A DNA stretch of 64,000 nucleotides from Billgrantia ethanolica (GCF_021404305.1 NZ_JABFTX010000001.1:682001-746000); one strand, 5' to 3'; positions 8,465 to 17,842 are shown, numbered from the stretch's first letter. The notes: generated by a model from the sequence alone, not told the origin. Translations and numbers: made by a program.

Positions 8465-9452
8465 GGACTTCGAACTCAGGCATCTTGCCGGTCAGGGTGT
8501 GCAGGAAGGCGGTGATATCGGCAATCATCTCGCCCTCCAGCTCACGGTTCAGCATCTCGCGGCCCATGATGGCCACGGCTTCCTCGAGAGTCTCGGTGGC
8601 GCCGTTGTTCATGTACGGGTAGGTCACGCCGACGTTGCGCAGGGTCGGGGTGCGGAACTTGTACATGTCGGCCTCGTCGCCGGTCACGTCGAAGCGACCC
8701 ACGTCGGTGGAGCCGGGCACCTGAATCGCCCAGAAGTTGCTGTCGGTCAGCGCCGGGCCGCTGTGACAGGCGATACAGCCGGTATCGACGAAAGCCTGCA
8801 TGCCGCGCTTCTCCTGATCGTTGATCGCGTTCATGTCGCCGCGCAGGTAACGGTCGAAGGGCGAGTTCGGCGTATTCAGGGTGCGCTGGAAGCTGGCCAG
8901 TGCCTGGGCCAGGTTGTCCTTGTTGATCGGGTTGTCGTCATCGGGGAAGGCCTCGGCGAACTTCTCCTGATAGAGTTCGAACTCTTCCAGACGCTCCAGG
9001 GCGGCGTCGAGATCCATGGCCATTTCGATATCGGCCTGGATCGGACCCAGCGCCTGGCCTTCCAGGTCGGGCTCGCGACCATCCCAGAACTGGGCGCCGA
9101 GGAAGCCGGAGTTGAGTACGGTGGGCGTGTTGCGCTCGCCGATCTGACCGTCGTGGCCGGTGGCGCGCGGAATGCGATCGCTCCAGCCCAGCGCCGGGTT
9201 GTGACAGGTAGCACAGCTGATAACGCCGCTGGACGAGATGCGCGGCTCGAAGAACAGCATGTTGCCCAGTTCCACCTTCTCCTCGGTCAGCGAGTTGTGA
9301 GCCGGAATCGGCGGCAGGTGGGGCAGCGGTTCGAAGCGGTCACGGTAGTCGCCGAGGCCGTCGTCGGCAGCCACGCCGGTTGCCGCCAACGCGGCGCTCA
9401 GCGACACTGCGGCGGCGATGAGTGCCGGCCTGGCGAGAGCAGTATGAATCAT
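8451..9452 (-). CDS. Dihaem cytochrome c peroxidase (MauG/CcpA family)
   Basis: Periplasmic enzyme that reduces H2O2 with electrons from small c-type cytochromes. Two haem-binding motifs are seen, CATCH (residues 80-84) and CIACH (226-230), in a 333-residue protein of family length. A Sec signal peptide occupies roughly residues 1-29 (cleavage near GVAA-DD). The ATG at 9452 is preceded by AAGGGG; a TTG 21 bases further upstream is unlikely. It is divergent from msrP. A candidate FNR/Anr box lies in the shared promoter, fitting the known Anr control of such peroxidases in pseudomonads. Bacterial CcpA and MauG-like proteins cannot be separated safely by eye. Confidence 0.9.
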   Translation of the reverse strand: MIHTALARPALIAAAVSLSAALAATGVAADDGLGDYRDRFEPLPHLPPIPAHNSLTEEKVELGNMLFFEPRISSSGVISCATCHNPALGWSDRIPRATGHDGQIGERNTPTVLNSGFLGAQFWDGREPDLEGQALGPIQADIEMAMDLDAALERLEEFELYQEKFAEAFPDDDNPINKDNLAQALASFQRTLNTPNSPFDRYLRGDMNAINDQEKRGMQAFVDTGCIACHSGPALTDSNFWAIQVPGSTDVGRFDVTGDEADMYKFRTPTLRNVGVTYPYMNNGATETLEEAVAIMGREMLNRELEGEMIADITAFLHTLTGKMPEFEVPALP

Positions 9453-9566
9453 GGCGAATCCCCTTGGTTGCAAGCTAGAGACGGTTGTAGCCTGAAATGC
9501 AACATCAGGTTACGGTTGGCTCTTGAGCGGTATCAACCAAGTGAAAAGGTCGGAATGGACGCCTCA

Positions 9567-9580
9567 TTGAGGTGGATCAA
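9567..9580. promoter_or_regulatory. Candidate FNR/Anr box
   Basis: TTGAGGTGGATCAA matches the FNR/Anr consensus TTGAT-N4-ATCAA at nine of ten positions. It lies 115 bases upstream of the peroxidase start and 92 bases upstream of msrP, in the divergent promoter region. Confidence 0.5.
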
Positions 9581-9671
9581 GTTTTCTTCACTCCCGTGAT
9601 GCGTCCAGTGACAAACGCTTGTTTCACAGGCGAAGCTGTGGTCTCTTCGGTCGCCTTCGGGAGGATCCGAG

Positions 9672-10637
<966 letters not shown>

Positions 10638-10671
10638 GCAAAGCGCCAGCCACTCAGGGGGGCATGTCAGC

Positions 10672-11268
10672 GTGGATCGACGCACCGCTAACAACCTGTT
10701 TCGCCTGCTGGTGCTGGTGGGCTGCAGTGCGCCGGCCGCCTGGCTTGGCTGGCAGTGGTTCTTCGGCGATCTGGGGGCCGTGCCCGGCGAGGCCGTGGTG
10801 CACTTCACCGGCAAGACGGGGCTGATCCTGCTGCTGCTGACCATCGCCTTCAGCCCGGCGTTTCGTTTCACCGGCTGGGTCGGTTTCATGGCCGCCCGGC
10901 GTCAGATCGGCCTGTGGGCGTTCTTCTGGCTGGTGGCCCACATGCTGGCCTGGATGGGGCTGGATCAATACTGGGACTGGCCGTGGATTCGCCGCGAAAT
11001 GGTCGAGCTGCCCTACATTCGCTACGGCGTGGCCGCGCTACTGCTGCTGGTACCGCTGGCCGTTACTTCCTTCGAGCGTGTGCGAAAGGCCATGGGCTGG
11101 ACGGCCTGGCACTGGCTGCACCGCCTGATCTACGTGGCCGCGGCGCTGGGGGTGACGCACCTGTGGATCCTGACCCGCGCCGACTACCTGCTGCCGATGC
11201 TATTTGCCGCCGTGCTGGCGGCACTGACGCTCTTCCGCCTCATCGACGCCGCCATCCATCGCCAATGA
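10672..11268 (+). CDS. msrQ: Haem-binding membrane subunit MsrQ
   Basis: Inner-membrane b-type haem protein that passes electrons from the quinone pool or a flavin reductase to MsrP. The 198-residue product has about six helices and conserved histidines in WLVAHMLAW, TAWHWLHRL and VTHLW, as in the ferric-reductase-like domain. The start is GTG at 10672 with a G-rich ribosome site upstream; an ATG at 10664 is in another frame. A strong hairpin follows the stop codon. Confidence 0.93.
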   Translation: MDRRTANNLFRLLVLVGCSAPAAWLGWQWFFGDLGAVPGEAVVHFTGKTGLILLLLTIAFSPAFRFTGWVGFMAARRQIGLWAFFWLVAHMLAWMGLDQYWDWPWIRREMVELPYIRYGVAALLLLVPLAVTSFERVRKAMGWTAWHWLHRLIYVAAALGVTHLWILTRADYLLPMLFAAVLAALTLFRLIDAAIHRQ

Positions 11269-11294
11269 AGCGGGCCGGCTTTCGCCGGCCCGCT
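11269..11294. terminator. Bidirectional hairpin terminator between msrQ and the permease gene
   Basis: AGCGGGCCGGC (11269-11279) and GCCGGCCCGCT (11284-11294) form a perfect eleven-base stem with a TTTC loop between convergent genes. There is no long T-run, only CCTTCTC on the plus strand. Confidence 0.75.
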
Positions 11295-11299
11295 CCTTC

Positions 11300-12679
11300 T
11301 CAATGTGTCGTCACTAGCATCACAACACTAAGTGCAGCCGAAACCCACATCGCCGGCTTGATGTCGTAGAGCTTGCCGGTGGCCAGCTTGATCAACACGA
11401 AGCTCAGGAAACCGAAAGCGATGCCCAGGGTGATCGAGTAGGTCAGCGGCATCAGGATGATCGCCAGGAAGGCCGGGAAGGCCTGCTCGAACTGCGACCA
11501 GTCGATCTTGCTCACCGGTGCCAGCATGAACAGCCCGACCAGTACCAGGGCCGGCGCCGTGGCGATGCCGGGCACCAGCGACAGCAGCGGCGAGAGGAAC
11601 AGGAAGGGCAGGAACAGGAAGGCGATGGTGACCGCCACCAGGCCGGTACGACCGCCCTGAGCCACGCCGGCGCCGGACTCGATGAAGGTCTGCGCCGCGC
11701 TGGTGCCCAGCGGTGCGGCGATCATCGAGGCGAAGGCGTCCACGGTCATGGAGCGCTTGAGGTTACGCGGATTGCCGTCCTTGTCCTTGAGATCGGCGGA
11801 TTCGGAGAGCGCCATGAAGCACGATAGCGCATCGAAGAAGTTGGTGAACAGCATGACGAAGATGAACGGCAGGTAAGCGACCTTGAGTGCGCCCCAGATA
11901 TCCACCTGCATCACCGCGCTGAAGTCGGGCCAGGCAGCGATACCGCTCCACTCCACCACCACGTCGCCGCCCCACAGGCGGCCCATCGGCGTGGCCAACA
12001 GGGTGGTCAGCGCAATACCCAGAATCAGTGCGCCGTTGAAGCGCATGATCACCAGGATGGCGGTGGCCATCATACCGATGAAGAAGGTGATCAGCGAGGC
12101 GTCCATGCTGCCCAGGGTGACCAGGGTGGCGTCGCTGCCGACGATGAAACCGGCGTTCTTGAAACCGATGAAGGTGATGAACAAGCCGATGCCGCAGGTG
12201 ATGGCATAGCGCAGCGAAGGCGGAATCGCATTGATGATCGCCTCGCGCACGTTGAACATCGCCAGGGTGGCGAACAGCACACCGGACCAGAACACACAGC
12301 CCAGCGCCACCTCCCAGGAAAGCCCGGCGCCCTGCACCAGGGTGTAGGTGAACAGCGCGTTCATGCCCATGCCCGGCGCCACCAGGATCGGGTTGCGGGC
12401 ATACAGGCCCATGGCCAGGCTGCTCATGAAACTGATCAGCACGGTGGCGGAGAGCGCGGCGGAGAAGGGAATGCCGGCATGGGAGAGGATCGCCGGGTTG
12501 ACCACGATGATGTACATCGAAGCCAGGAAGGTGGCGATGCCCGCCAGAATCTCGGTGCGTACGCTGGAGCCACGACGGCTTGCGCCGAAATAGCTGTCCA
12601 GCCAGCTGCTTCCTTGCCCCGTGGCTCGCGCGGAGGGGCGTCCATCTGCCTTGTCGGCTAGGGAGGAGGTCGGTTCCAT
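11300..12679 (-). CDS. NCS2-family purine permease (AzgA-like adenine/guanine/hypoxanthine)
   Basis: Inner-membrane proton symporter for purine bases. The 459-residue protein has an AzgA-type N-terminus (SYFGASRRGSSVRTEILAG, then ATFLASMYIIVVNP), the motif APGMGMNALF, about twelve to fourteen helices, and the conserved stretch GTSAAQTFIESGAGVAQGGRTGL in the second half. This places it in the AzgA/GhxP branch (adenine, guanine, hypoxanthine) rather than the UraA branch. Two RutR-like operators lie 68-128 bases upstream, linking it to the xdh and guaD genes on the other side of the integron region. The exact substrate is inferred. Confidence 0.9.
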   Translation of the reverse strand: MEPTSSLADKADGRPSARATGQGSSWLDSYFGASRRGSSVRTEILAGIATFLASMYIIVVNPAILSHAGIPFSAALSATVLISFMSSLAMGLYARNPILVAPGMGMNALFTYTLVQGAGLSWEVALGCVFWSGVLFATLAMFNVREAIINAIPPSLRYAITCGIGLFITFIGFKNAGFIVGSDATLVTLGSMDASLITFFIGMMATAILVIMRFNGALILGIALTTLLATPMGRLWGGDVVVEWSGIAAWPDFSAVMQVDIWGALKVAYLPFIFVMLFTNFFDALSCFMALSESADLKDKDGNPRNLKRSMTVDAFASMIAAPLGTSAAQTFIESGAGVAQGGRTGLVAVTIAFLFLPFLFLSPLLSLVPGIATAPALVLVGLFMLAPVSKIDWSQFEQAFPAFLAIILMPLTYSITLGIAFGFLSFVLIKLATGKLYDIKPAMWVSAALSVVMLVTTH

Positions 12680-12746
12680 ATCTGTGTCCGTTGTTGTTGG
12701 ATTGGCGTTGTCGAATCAGCGTTGTTTGGGTGCCGCAGCAACAGGC

Positions 12747-12763
12747 TTGACCGTTTGGTCAGG
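12747..12763. promoter_or_regulatory. RutR-like operator 1 (purine permease)
   Basis: TTGACCGTTTGGTCAGG is nearly the known RutR consensus TTGACCA-N2-TGGTCAA and matches the palindrome in the xdhA-rutR promoter (32177) at all but three central or outer bases. It lies 68 bases upstream of the permease start codon. Confidence 0.7.
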
Positions 12764-12790
12764 CTTGTTCGGCTACAGCCTAGAAGATAT

Positions 12791-12807
12791 TTGACCGATT
12801 GGACAGG
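12791..12807. promoter_or_regulatory. RutR-like operator 2 (purine permease)
   Basis: TTGACCGATTGGACAGG is a second, slightly weaker copy of the same motif, 44 bases (about four helical turns) from the first. Spaced pairs of this kind suggest cooperative binding or looping by a dimeric TetR-type regulator. Confidence 0.6.
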
Positions 12808-12893
12808 TAGGTTGCGACTAACGTCGTAGAGGCGTGCGCAAGGAGGTCGGGATGGGGGACAAGACGAGAGAGGAGAGGGACAAGGCTCGCCTA

Positions 12894-13054
12894 GGCGTTG
12901 CCCTCAACGTTTCGCTTGGTTACGGTAAGGAAAAAAGCCGCAGAAGATGGCTTACATGATCAAGAAGTACACAGGGATGCCGCACTAAGGATGATGGGAA
13001 TCGTCATCCATTCTGCCAGCAGGGCGGTAGCGTCCCTGAAATTTGCGGCTCTGC
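12894..13054 (+). repeat. 160-bp direct repeat, copy A
   Basis: About 85% identical by eye to 18663-18822 in the same orientation. Both copies hold a frame reading KKAAEDGL..Q.V.RDAAL.MMG. Copy A is broken upstream by an indel, so it looks like the remnant of a small gene rather than a regulatory element. I do not recognise the protein. Confidence 0.75.
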
Positions 13055-13186
13055 TGTACGCCATATCCCCCTTGACGGCTTCTGGCTGAACGCAGCCTTG
13101 GGCTGTGTTGCTTTTTCATTGTGGTTTCGCCTCCATTGCAAAGCCACATAAGTTGGCGGCGCTAGCTGCTAAGGAGTAAGTACGTC

Positions 13187-13603
13187 GTGGGTTGGCCTCA
13201 TTGCCTGATGAATCCAGAAGCATTGTCTAGGCTGTTCAATTCCATCGAAGAATTGGATTCGCTCAATGTTTTCGAGGTCAGTCTCAAGAGAGATGGGCCG
13301 GTTGTTGCACTTCGAGCAGACCTTCCTCGCTTCCCTGAACATCCTTCGAGGCGCTGGCCGCCCGAGGCGAACCGGGTTCAGGTGTGGATCGAGTTCATTG
13401 GAGTCGAGGCACTTTCGCTGACTGGTTTCGACAAGGATAATTCGGGTAATTTGGAGGTTGCGCCTATGCAGGCTGGCTATTCCTTCATGTTGCGTGGTCC
13501 CGCTATAGTCCTCAGCGGACAGTGCGAATGCATACGCATTGCTGGCGTAAGTGCCTATATCGACGAGGAAACAGTTAACAACGGCATGGAGCGGACACGC
13601 TGA
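13187..13603 (+). CDS. Imm50-like immunity protein (integron cassette)
   Basis: A 138-residue protein with the layout of the Imm50 immunity family: NPEALSRLFNSIEEL at the N-terminus, a VALRADLPRFPEHPSRRW segment, then VQVWIEFIGVEALSLTGF and a C-terminal C-IRIAGVSAYID. Such proteins normally neutralise polymorphic toxins. No partner toxin is adjacent, so here it would be an orphan immunity gene carried as a cassette. The GTG at 13187 has AAGGAG ten bases upstream; an ATG at 13208 is an alternative. The stop codon lies inside the following attC site, as is common in cassettes. Confidence 0.6.
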   Translation: MGWPHCLMNPEALSRLFNSIEELDSLNVFEVSLKRDGPVVALRADLPRFPEHPSRRWPPEANRVQVWIEFIGVEALSLTGFDKDNSGNLEVAPMQAGYSFMLRGPAIVLSGQCECIRIAGVSAYIDEETVNNGMERTR

Positions 13604-13631
13604 TGCGCGCCCCTCAGCTTTGACTTTAGGT
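13573..13631 (+). repeat. attC recombination site (cassette 1, degenerate)
   Basis: R''-like box AGTTAAC (13573-13579) and a decayed R' box TTTAGGT (13625-13631) enclose an imperfect hairpin (GCGGACACGC against GCGCGCCCCTC). Length is 59 bases. It overlaps the end of the Imm50-like gene. Confidence 0.6.
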
Positions 13632-13637
13632 TGCGAA

Positions 13638-14009
13638 ATGGGACCATTCCGAGACGGATGGACAGAGCAAGATGTTGATGCTGTAGTCGCTAGAGGCATC
13701 CCGGAAGAGCTGCTATATGTGCCAATCGTCATAACTATGGACCCGCCCGATTGTGCGTGGGCCGAAAGCATTTGTCTTACATTGGCTGAGCACCCGCATT
13801 TCAACGTTCGCGGCAACGCAATTCTTGGCTTCGGTCACCTTGCGCGTACCTGCCGACGCCTTGACCTGGCAGCAGTTGCGCCAGTCGTTGCAGCAGCGCT
13901 TCATGATGAGCATGAATATGTACGCGGACACGCAGAGGATGCAGCGGGCGATATCCTGCGCTACCTTCGCGTACACATTCCTGGTTACGTCTCGTCGGGC
14001 GCAACCTAA
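13638..14009 (+). CDS. HEAT-repeat-like cassette protein
   Basis: A 123-residue protein of unknown function. Its C-terminal two-thirds looks like HEAT-type helical repeats: SICLTLAEHPHFNVRGNAILGFGHLAR, then APVVAAALHDEHEYVRGHAEDAAGDILRYL, each with the VR-G-A pattern. Such folds usually bind protein or nucleic acid. The ATG at 13638 lies seven bases after the preceding attC; the open frame runs further upstream through that attC but is not credible there. Its stop codon abuts the next attC. Confidence 0.6.
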   Translation: MGPFRDGWTEQDVDAVVARGIPEELLYVPIVITMDPPDCAWAESICLTLAEHPHFNVRGNAILGFGHLARTCRRLDLAAVAPVVAAALHDEHEYVRGHAEDAAGDILRYLRVHIPGYVSSGAT

Positions 14010-14063
14010 CGATTCACTCATGCCGAACCCGCTTCGCGGCGCGGTTTAGCTCCGGCGTTAGGC
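14004..14063 (+). repeat. attC recombination site (cassette 2)
   Basis: R'' ACCTAAC (14004-14010) and R' GTTAGGC (14057-14063) flank a long stem (GCCGAACCCGC against GCGGTTTAGC). The 60-base size and the consensus boxes RYYYAAC and GTTRRRY are textbook. Confidence 0.9.
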
Positions 14064-14068
14064 AGTTA

Positions 14069-14485
14069 ATGAGTTTCGACGTGTATTTACAGAGCTTCTC
14101 CCACGGCGATCGGGTTGGGATTCCATGTGACGCAATCCGAGAGACCTTCGGCGACGCGTTGTCTGAGACCGAAGCCGGTTGGTGGCGGCTTTCTTTCAGC
14201 CCGGATGTCTCCTGTGACCTATCGCTCTCCGCACTCGACGATGATCCTCAAAGCATTCACAGCATCATAGTCGAGCGGCCCTGCCACGATCATCACCTAT
14301 GGGATGGACTCGCTCACCTTCTAGGCAAGGGGTCATCTGTGATCTACTTCCCTGGGTGTTCTGGCCCATTGGTGGCTGATATTGCAGTGGTCGCACATAT
14401 ACCACGGGATATGCTGGATACTCTGGGACAGCCGCTGTTGGTCAAAAGCGGTCAAGACATCCTTCAACATGTCGTCACCGCCTAA
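14069..14485 (+). CDS. Hypothetical integron cassette protein
   Basis: A 138-residue protein starting MSFDVYLQSFSHGDR, with no function I can assign. It is acidic, has no membrane segment or signal peptide, and contains a histidine-rich stretch PCHDHHLWDG in the middle. The ATG lies six bases after the preceding attC site, and the stop lies in the R'' box of the next one. Short soluble proteins opening MSFDVYLQ recur in cassette arrays, but their role is unknown to me. Confidence 0.7.
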   Translation: MSFDVYLQSFSHGDRVGIPCDAIRETFGDALSETEAGWWRLSFSPDVSCDLSLSALDDDPQSIHSIIVERPCHDHHLWDGLAHLLGKGSSVIYFPGCSGPLVADIAVVAHIPRDMLDTLGQPLLVKSGQDILQHVVTA

Positions 14486-14539
14486 CAATTCATTCAAGCC
14501 GACGCCGCTTTGCTGCGCGGCTTAATTCAGGCGTTGGGC
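14480..14539 (+). repeat. attC recombination site (cassette 3, aadA-like)
   Basis: R'' GCCTAAC (14480-14486) and R' GTTGGGC (14533-14539). The hairpin sequence (CAATTCATTCAAGCCGACGC and its partner) is very close to the attC site of aadA-type cassettes in mobile integrons. Length is 60 bases. Confidence 0.93.
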
Positions 14540-14564
14540 GGGGTTGGGCCTGGAGGGACTTTAA

Positions 14565-14918
14565 GTGAAGGAACTCATTGAGTTGGAGCGGCAGGGTTGG
14601 GCTGCACTTTCCACCGAAGGTGATGCTGCGAGGAACTTCTACGCTTCTGTTCTTCGCGAGGATGCAGTGATGCTCTTTCCTGGCGGCCTTCTGCTGGAAG
14701 GAAAGGAGCGCATCCTCCAGTCGATTGGTCCGCAGCCTTGGCAGACATTCCAGATTGAAGAGGTGGGGGTCGTCACGCTGGCTGCCGATGCGGCAACCCT
14801 AGTCTATAGGGTGAGCGCTCAGCGGAAGGGCAGCGAGCCGTATGTGGCGCTGATCAGCAGCACATATGTGCGCGAAGCAGGATGGAAGCTGGCGGTTCAT
14901 CAGCACACACCTCTATAA
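14565..14918 (+). CDS. NTF2-like / DUF4440 cassette protein
   Basis: A 117-residue protein with an NTF2/SnoaL-like pattern: LERQGWAALSTEGDAARNFYASVLREDAVMLFPGG, later GKERILQSI, and an ending REAGWKLAVHQHTPL. Members form a small cone-shaped barrel and include isomerases, hydrolases and non-enzymatic binding proteins, so no reaction can be named. The start is GTG at 14565 with GGAGGG twelve bases upstream. It lies between two attC sites and is a cassette gene. Confidence 0.7.
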   Translation: MKELIELERQGWAALSTEGDAARNFYASVLREDAVMLFPGGLLLEGKERILQSIGPQPWQTFQIEEVGVVTLAADAATLVYRVSAQRKGSEPYVALISSTYVREAGWKLAVHQHTPL

Positions 14919-14924
14919 CCGGGA

Positions 14925-14984
14925 GCCCAACAGGGTGCTCGAGCCGCGGCATCAAGCTGGCACGGCTCAGCTTCAACGTTAGCC
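14925..14984 (+). repeat. attC recombination site (cassette 4)
   Basis: R'' GCCCAAC (14925-14931) and R' GTTAGCC (14978-14984) with an imperfect stem (GCTCGAGCCG against CGGCTCAGC). The R' box differs from GTTRRRY at one position. Confidence 0.75.
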
Positions 14985-15003
14985 GTTAAAAGAGGAGGGC
15001 TAC

Positions 15004-15630
15004 ATGTCCATCGAGCTATGGCTTGCCTTCGTTGCCGCGTCTGCGGTGCTTCTCATCATCCCTGGCCCGACCATCCTTACGGTCATAAGCTACTCCATGA
15101 CGCATGGCCGGCGTGCGAACGTGCCGCTCGTCACTGCCGTTGCACTCGGCGACTCAACGGCCTTGGTGGTGTCGCTTCTCGGCTTGGGGGCACTCCTGGC
15201 AACCTCGGCTTTCTGGTTTACGATCGTCAAATGGGCCGGCGGGCTGTACTTGCTTTACCTCGGTATCAAACTCCTTCGCGCTGGCATTTCTACCGCCGAG
15301 CTGTCTGCACCAGCCGCACCGGGATCTCGTTGGAAGCTATTCGCGAACACTTATCTGGTCACCGCGCTCAATCCGAAGGGCATCGTCTTCTTCGTTGCCT
15401 TTCTGCCACAGTTCATCAATCCAAGCTTGGCCGTCACCCAACAGCTTTGGGTTCTTGCAGTCACGTTCGTCGGCATGGCTGCGCTCAACGCAACGCTGTA
15501 TGCGGTATTTGCTGGCTCGGCGCGAAAGTTGCTGTCCTCGCCACGGGCGCAACGGCGCTTCAACCTGGCAGGTGGTTCGCTGCTGTCAGCAGCGGGTGTG
15601 TGGGCTCTCCTCGCAAAGCGTCCTGCTTGA
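15004..15630 (+). CDS. LysE/RhtB-family amino-acid exporter
   Basis: Inner-membrane exporter for amino acids or their derivatives. The 208-residue protein has about six helices with the family features PGPTILTVISYSMTHGRR near residue 20 and a KWAGGLYLLYLGIKLLRAG stretch; NPKGIVFFVAFLPQF marks the second half. The ATG is preceded by AGAGGAGGG. It follows an attC site directly, so it is probably the last cassette of this sub-array, but no attC is recognisable after its stop. The substrate cannot be told from sequence. Confidence 0.88.
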   Translation: MSIELWLAFVAASAVLLIIPGPTILTVISYSMTHGRRANVPLVTAVALGDSTALVVSLLGLGALLATSAFWFTIVKWAGGLYLLYLGIKLLRAGISTAELSAPAAPGSRWKLFANTYLVTALNPKGIVFFVAFLPQFINPSLAVTQQLWVLAVTFVGMAALNATLYAVFAGSARKLLSSPRAQRRFNLAGGSLLSAAGVWALLAKRPA

Positions 15631-15686
15631 AGGCGGCTCACCCACCCATCGAGTGGACGCCTGTGGAACGAGGCGGAATTTCCGGT

Positions 15687-17834
15687 TCAGCTCACCGAGA
15701 TTGAGGTGAATGGCAGCTCGATTTGGTCGATAGGAAGCGGTTTGCAGAAGTAATAGCCCTGGAACACGTGACAGCCCGCCTCGACGAGCCAGCCGAGCTG
15801 GTGGGCGGTTTCCACCCCTTCGGCCACCACTTCGAGCTGCAGGGATACTCCCATGGCGATGATGGTCCGTACGATGGCCATGTCATCGCCGCTCAGCAGC
15901 AGATCGTTGACGAAACTCTGGTCGATCTTGATCTGGTCCAGCGGTAGCTGTTTGAGGTACTGCAGCGAAGAGTAGCCGGTGCCGAAGTCGTCCAGGGCGA
16001 ACCGGATGCCGAGACGCTTCAAGCGCCGCATCTTGTCGATTCCGGCCTCGACGTCGTCCAGCAGGCTGCTCTCCGTCAGCTCCAGCTTCAAGCGGTGGGG
16101 ATTGGCTCCAGTGGCGGTGAGTACCCGCTGGATACGCTCGACGAAATCCGGCTCCTTGAACTGTCGGGCGCTGACGTTCACGGCCAGGGTCAGATGGGCC
16201 GTAGCCGCTTGCTGCTGCCAGGCCACCAGTTGCCGACAGGCCTGTTCCAGCACCCAATCGCCGAGGGGCACGATCAGGCCACTCTCCTCGGCCAGCGGGA
16301 TGAACTCCGCCGGCGACACCATACCGCGAGATGGGTGCTGCCAGCGGATCAGCGCCTCGGCCCCCAGCGGCCGATGGGCGGCGTCGTACTGAAGCTGATA
16401 GACGAGGCGGAACTCGCCACGCTGCAGGGCTAAGCGCAGATCGCGCCTGGTTTCGTTACGCGCTTCCATGAGGGCCTGGGTGGCATCGTCATGGAAGCAA
16501 ATGGTGTTACGACCGGCAACCTTGGCATGGTGACAGGCGGCATCTGCCAGTTTGAACAGGGTCTCGACGTCGCTCGTGCCGTCGAACATCGCCACGCCCT
16601 GGCTTGCCGAGAGGAAGTGCTGAATCCCGTCGATGGAGTAGGGCTCGGCCACGACGATCTGGATTCGGTCGGCCAGCTCTTCCGCCAGATTGGCCGCCTT
16701 GTCCGGCTGCTTGGGCAGGGAGTCGATGATGAGGAGAAACTCATCGCCGCCCAGCCGCCCGACCATGCACCCCTCCTGCTGGAAGGTGCGCAATCGCTGG
16801 GCAACCTCGCGCAGCAAGCGGTCGCCGGTACGATGGCCGTAGCTGTCGTTGATCTGCTGGAAGAGATCGAGATCCAGGTAGATCAACGCGCCATGCTGGC
16901 CGTTGCGCTGACACAGCATCAATGAATGCGCCAGGTGCTCGCTCATCATGCGCCAATTGGGCAGCTCCGTCAGGCCATCGAAGTGGGCCAACTGGTGGGC
17001 CTTGCGTTCGGCCACCAGTCGACGTGCCTCACTCTCACGCAGCCGCAGCACCGCCAGGGCAAGCTGCTGCAACTGGCCCCGCCCCAGTTCGGCAAGACGC
17101 TGGACTCGCGGCAGCTCGGGAACCTCACGGTGGGGATGGGAAAGCGCGAGCAGCCCTTCTGCGATGATCAATAGGTGACGATTCAGGATCCGGGCGGAGT
17201 AAAAGGCGGCGACCAGCATCAGTGCCAGTATCGCCCCGCCAAACAGTAGCAGTGTGTTGAAGTAACCAAGAGTGTCCTGATAGGCATCGCTGGTGCGCTC
17301 GCCGCTGCGCTGCGCCAGCTTGGACGAAAGGTGCCCCGTGAGCATGGAGAAACGCAGGAATTCATGCTGTGCCTCGTCCAGGTAATGCCGGGCCCGGGTG
17401 GCATCCACGGTGGCGATGTCGCCGGCCATGATGGTGAAGCGCCGATAGCCCTCGAAGGCCTCGCGCAAATGTTGGGCACTGCCGTGGTTCAAATCGATCA
17501 TCAGCGGCGTTTCGGTCAACGTCTGTATCTGCCCGCCCAAGGTGGCAAGCTCGTTGACGAAGCTCGAATGCAGCCGATAGCTGGCAAGCGCCGACAGCTC
17601 GCCCCGGTCGGCCTGCTGCAGCATGTCCACTACGCCCTGATGTAGCTCGCCCAGGCTCTGGGTGTAGTTGGCGGCCTGTAGCAGAGCGGCCATGTCCGCC
17701 GACTGAATGGCGTGGTCCTGAGTCATCCTTTCCTTGAGCACCTGCACCGCGGCGAGTCCGAACAGCAGGGCAGGGATCAGCACCACCAGAGTGGGCAGAA
17801 GAAAGATCCAGATGAGCGGTCGGTTCGACTTCAT
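15687..17834 (-). CDS. GGDEF-EAL cyclic-di-GMP signalling protein
   Basis: A 715-residue inner-membrane protein: membrane helices near residues 7-31 and 196-216 enclosing a periplasmic sensor region, then a GGDEF domain (GGDEF at 362-366) and an EAL domain (EAL at 493-495). Both signature motifs are intact, so it could make and break c-di-GMP; many such proteins act mainly as phosphodiesterases. I chose the ATG at 17834, preceded by TAAGG. The frame is open 39 bases further, but that would overlap the upstream gene. It sits on the opposite strand to the cassettes and is not one itself. It forms a two-gene unit with the histidine phosphatase. Confidence 0.92.
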   Translation of the reverse strand: MKSNRPLIWIFLLPTLVVLIPALLFGLAAVQVLKERMTQDHAIQSADMAALLQAANYTQSLGELHQGVVDMLQQADRGELSALASYRLHSSFVNELATLGGQIQTLTETPLMIDLNHGSAQHLREAFEGYRRFTIMAGDIATVDATRARHYLDEAQHEFLRFSMLTGHLSSKLAQRSGERTSDAYQDTLGYFNTLLLFGGAILALMLVAAFYSARILNRHLLIIAEGLLALSHPHREVPELPRVQRLAELGRGQLQQLALAVLRLRESEARRLVAERKAHQLAHFDGLTELPNWRMMSEHLAHSLMLCQRNGQHGALIYLDLDLFQQINDSYGHRTGDRLLREVAQRLRTFQQEGCMVGRLGGDEFLLIIDSLPKQPDKAANLAEELADRIQIVVAEPYSIDGIQHFLSASQGVAMFDGTSDVETLFKLADAACHHAKVAGRNTICFHDDATQALMEARNETRRDLRLALQRGEFRLVYQLQYDAAHRPLGAEALIRWQHPSRGMVSPAEFIPLAEESGLIVPLGDWVLEQACRQLVAWQQQAATAHLTLAVNVSARQFKEPDFVERIQRVLTATGANPHRLKLELTESSLLDDVEAGIDKMRRLKRLGIRFALDDFGTGYSSLQYLKQLPLDQIKIDQSFVNDLLLSGDDMAIVRTIIAMGVSLQLEVVAEGVETAHQLGWLVEAGCHVFQGYYFCKPLPIDQIELPFTSISVS

Positions 17835-17842
17835 GGGCAACC

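Larger units (their letters stand above)
12680..13186. other. Intergenic region: permease operators, repeat copy A, start of cassette region
   Basis: About 500 bases without a credible gene. It contains the divergent-facing promoter region of the permease with two operator palindromes, then copy A of the 160-bp repeat (12894-13054). It ends in GGCGCTAGCTGCTAAGGAGTA (13158-13178), closely matching the bases that end the attC site at 19974 and run into the next cassette's ribosome site. I read this last part as the decayed 3' end of an attC site. Confidence 0.5.

Noticed and set aside
15631..15686. attC site expected after the lysE cassette
   Set aside because: No RYYYAAC/GTTRRRY pair or hairpin could be found; the site seems to be lost or the gene is not a cassette.
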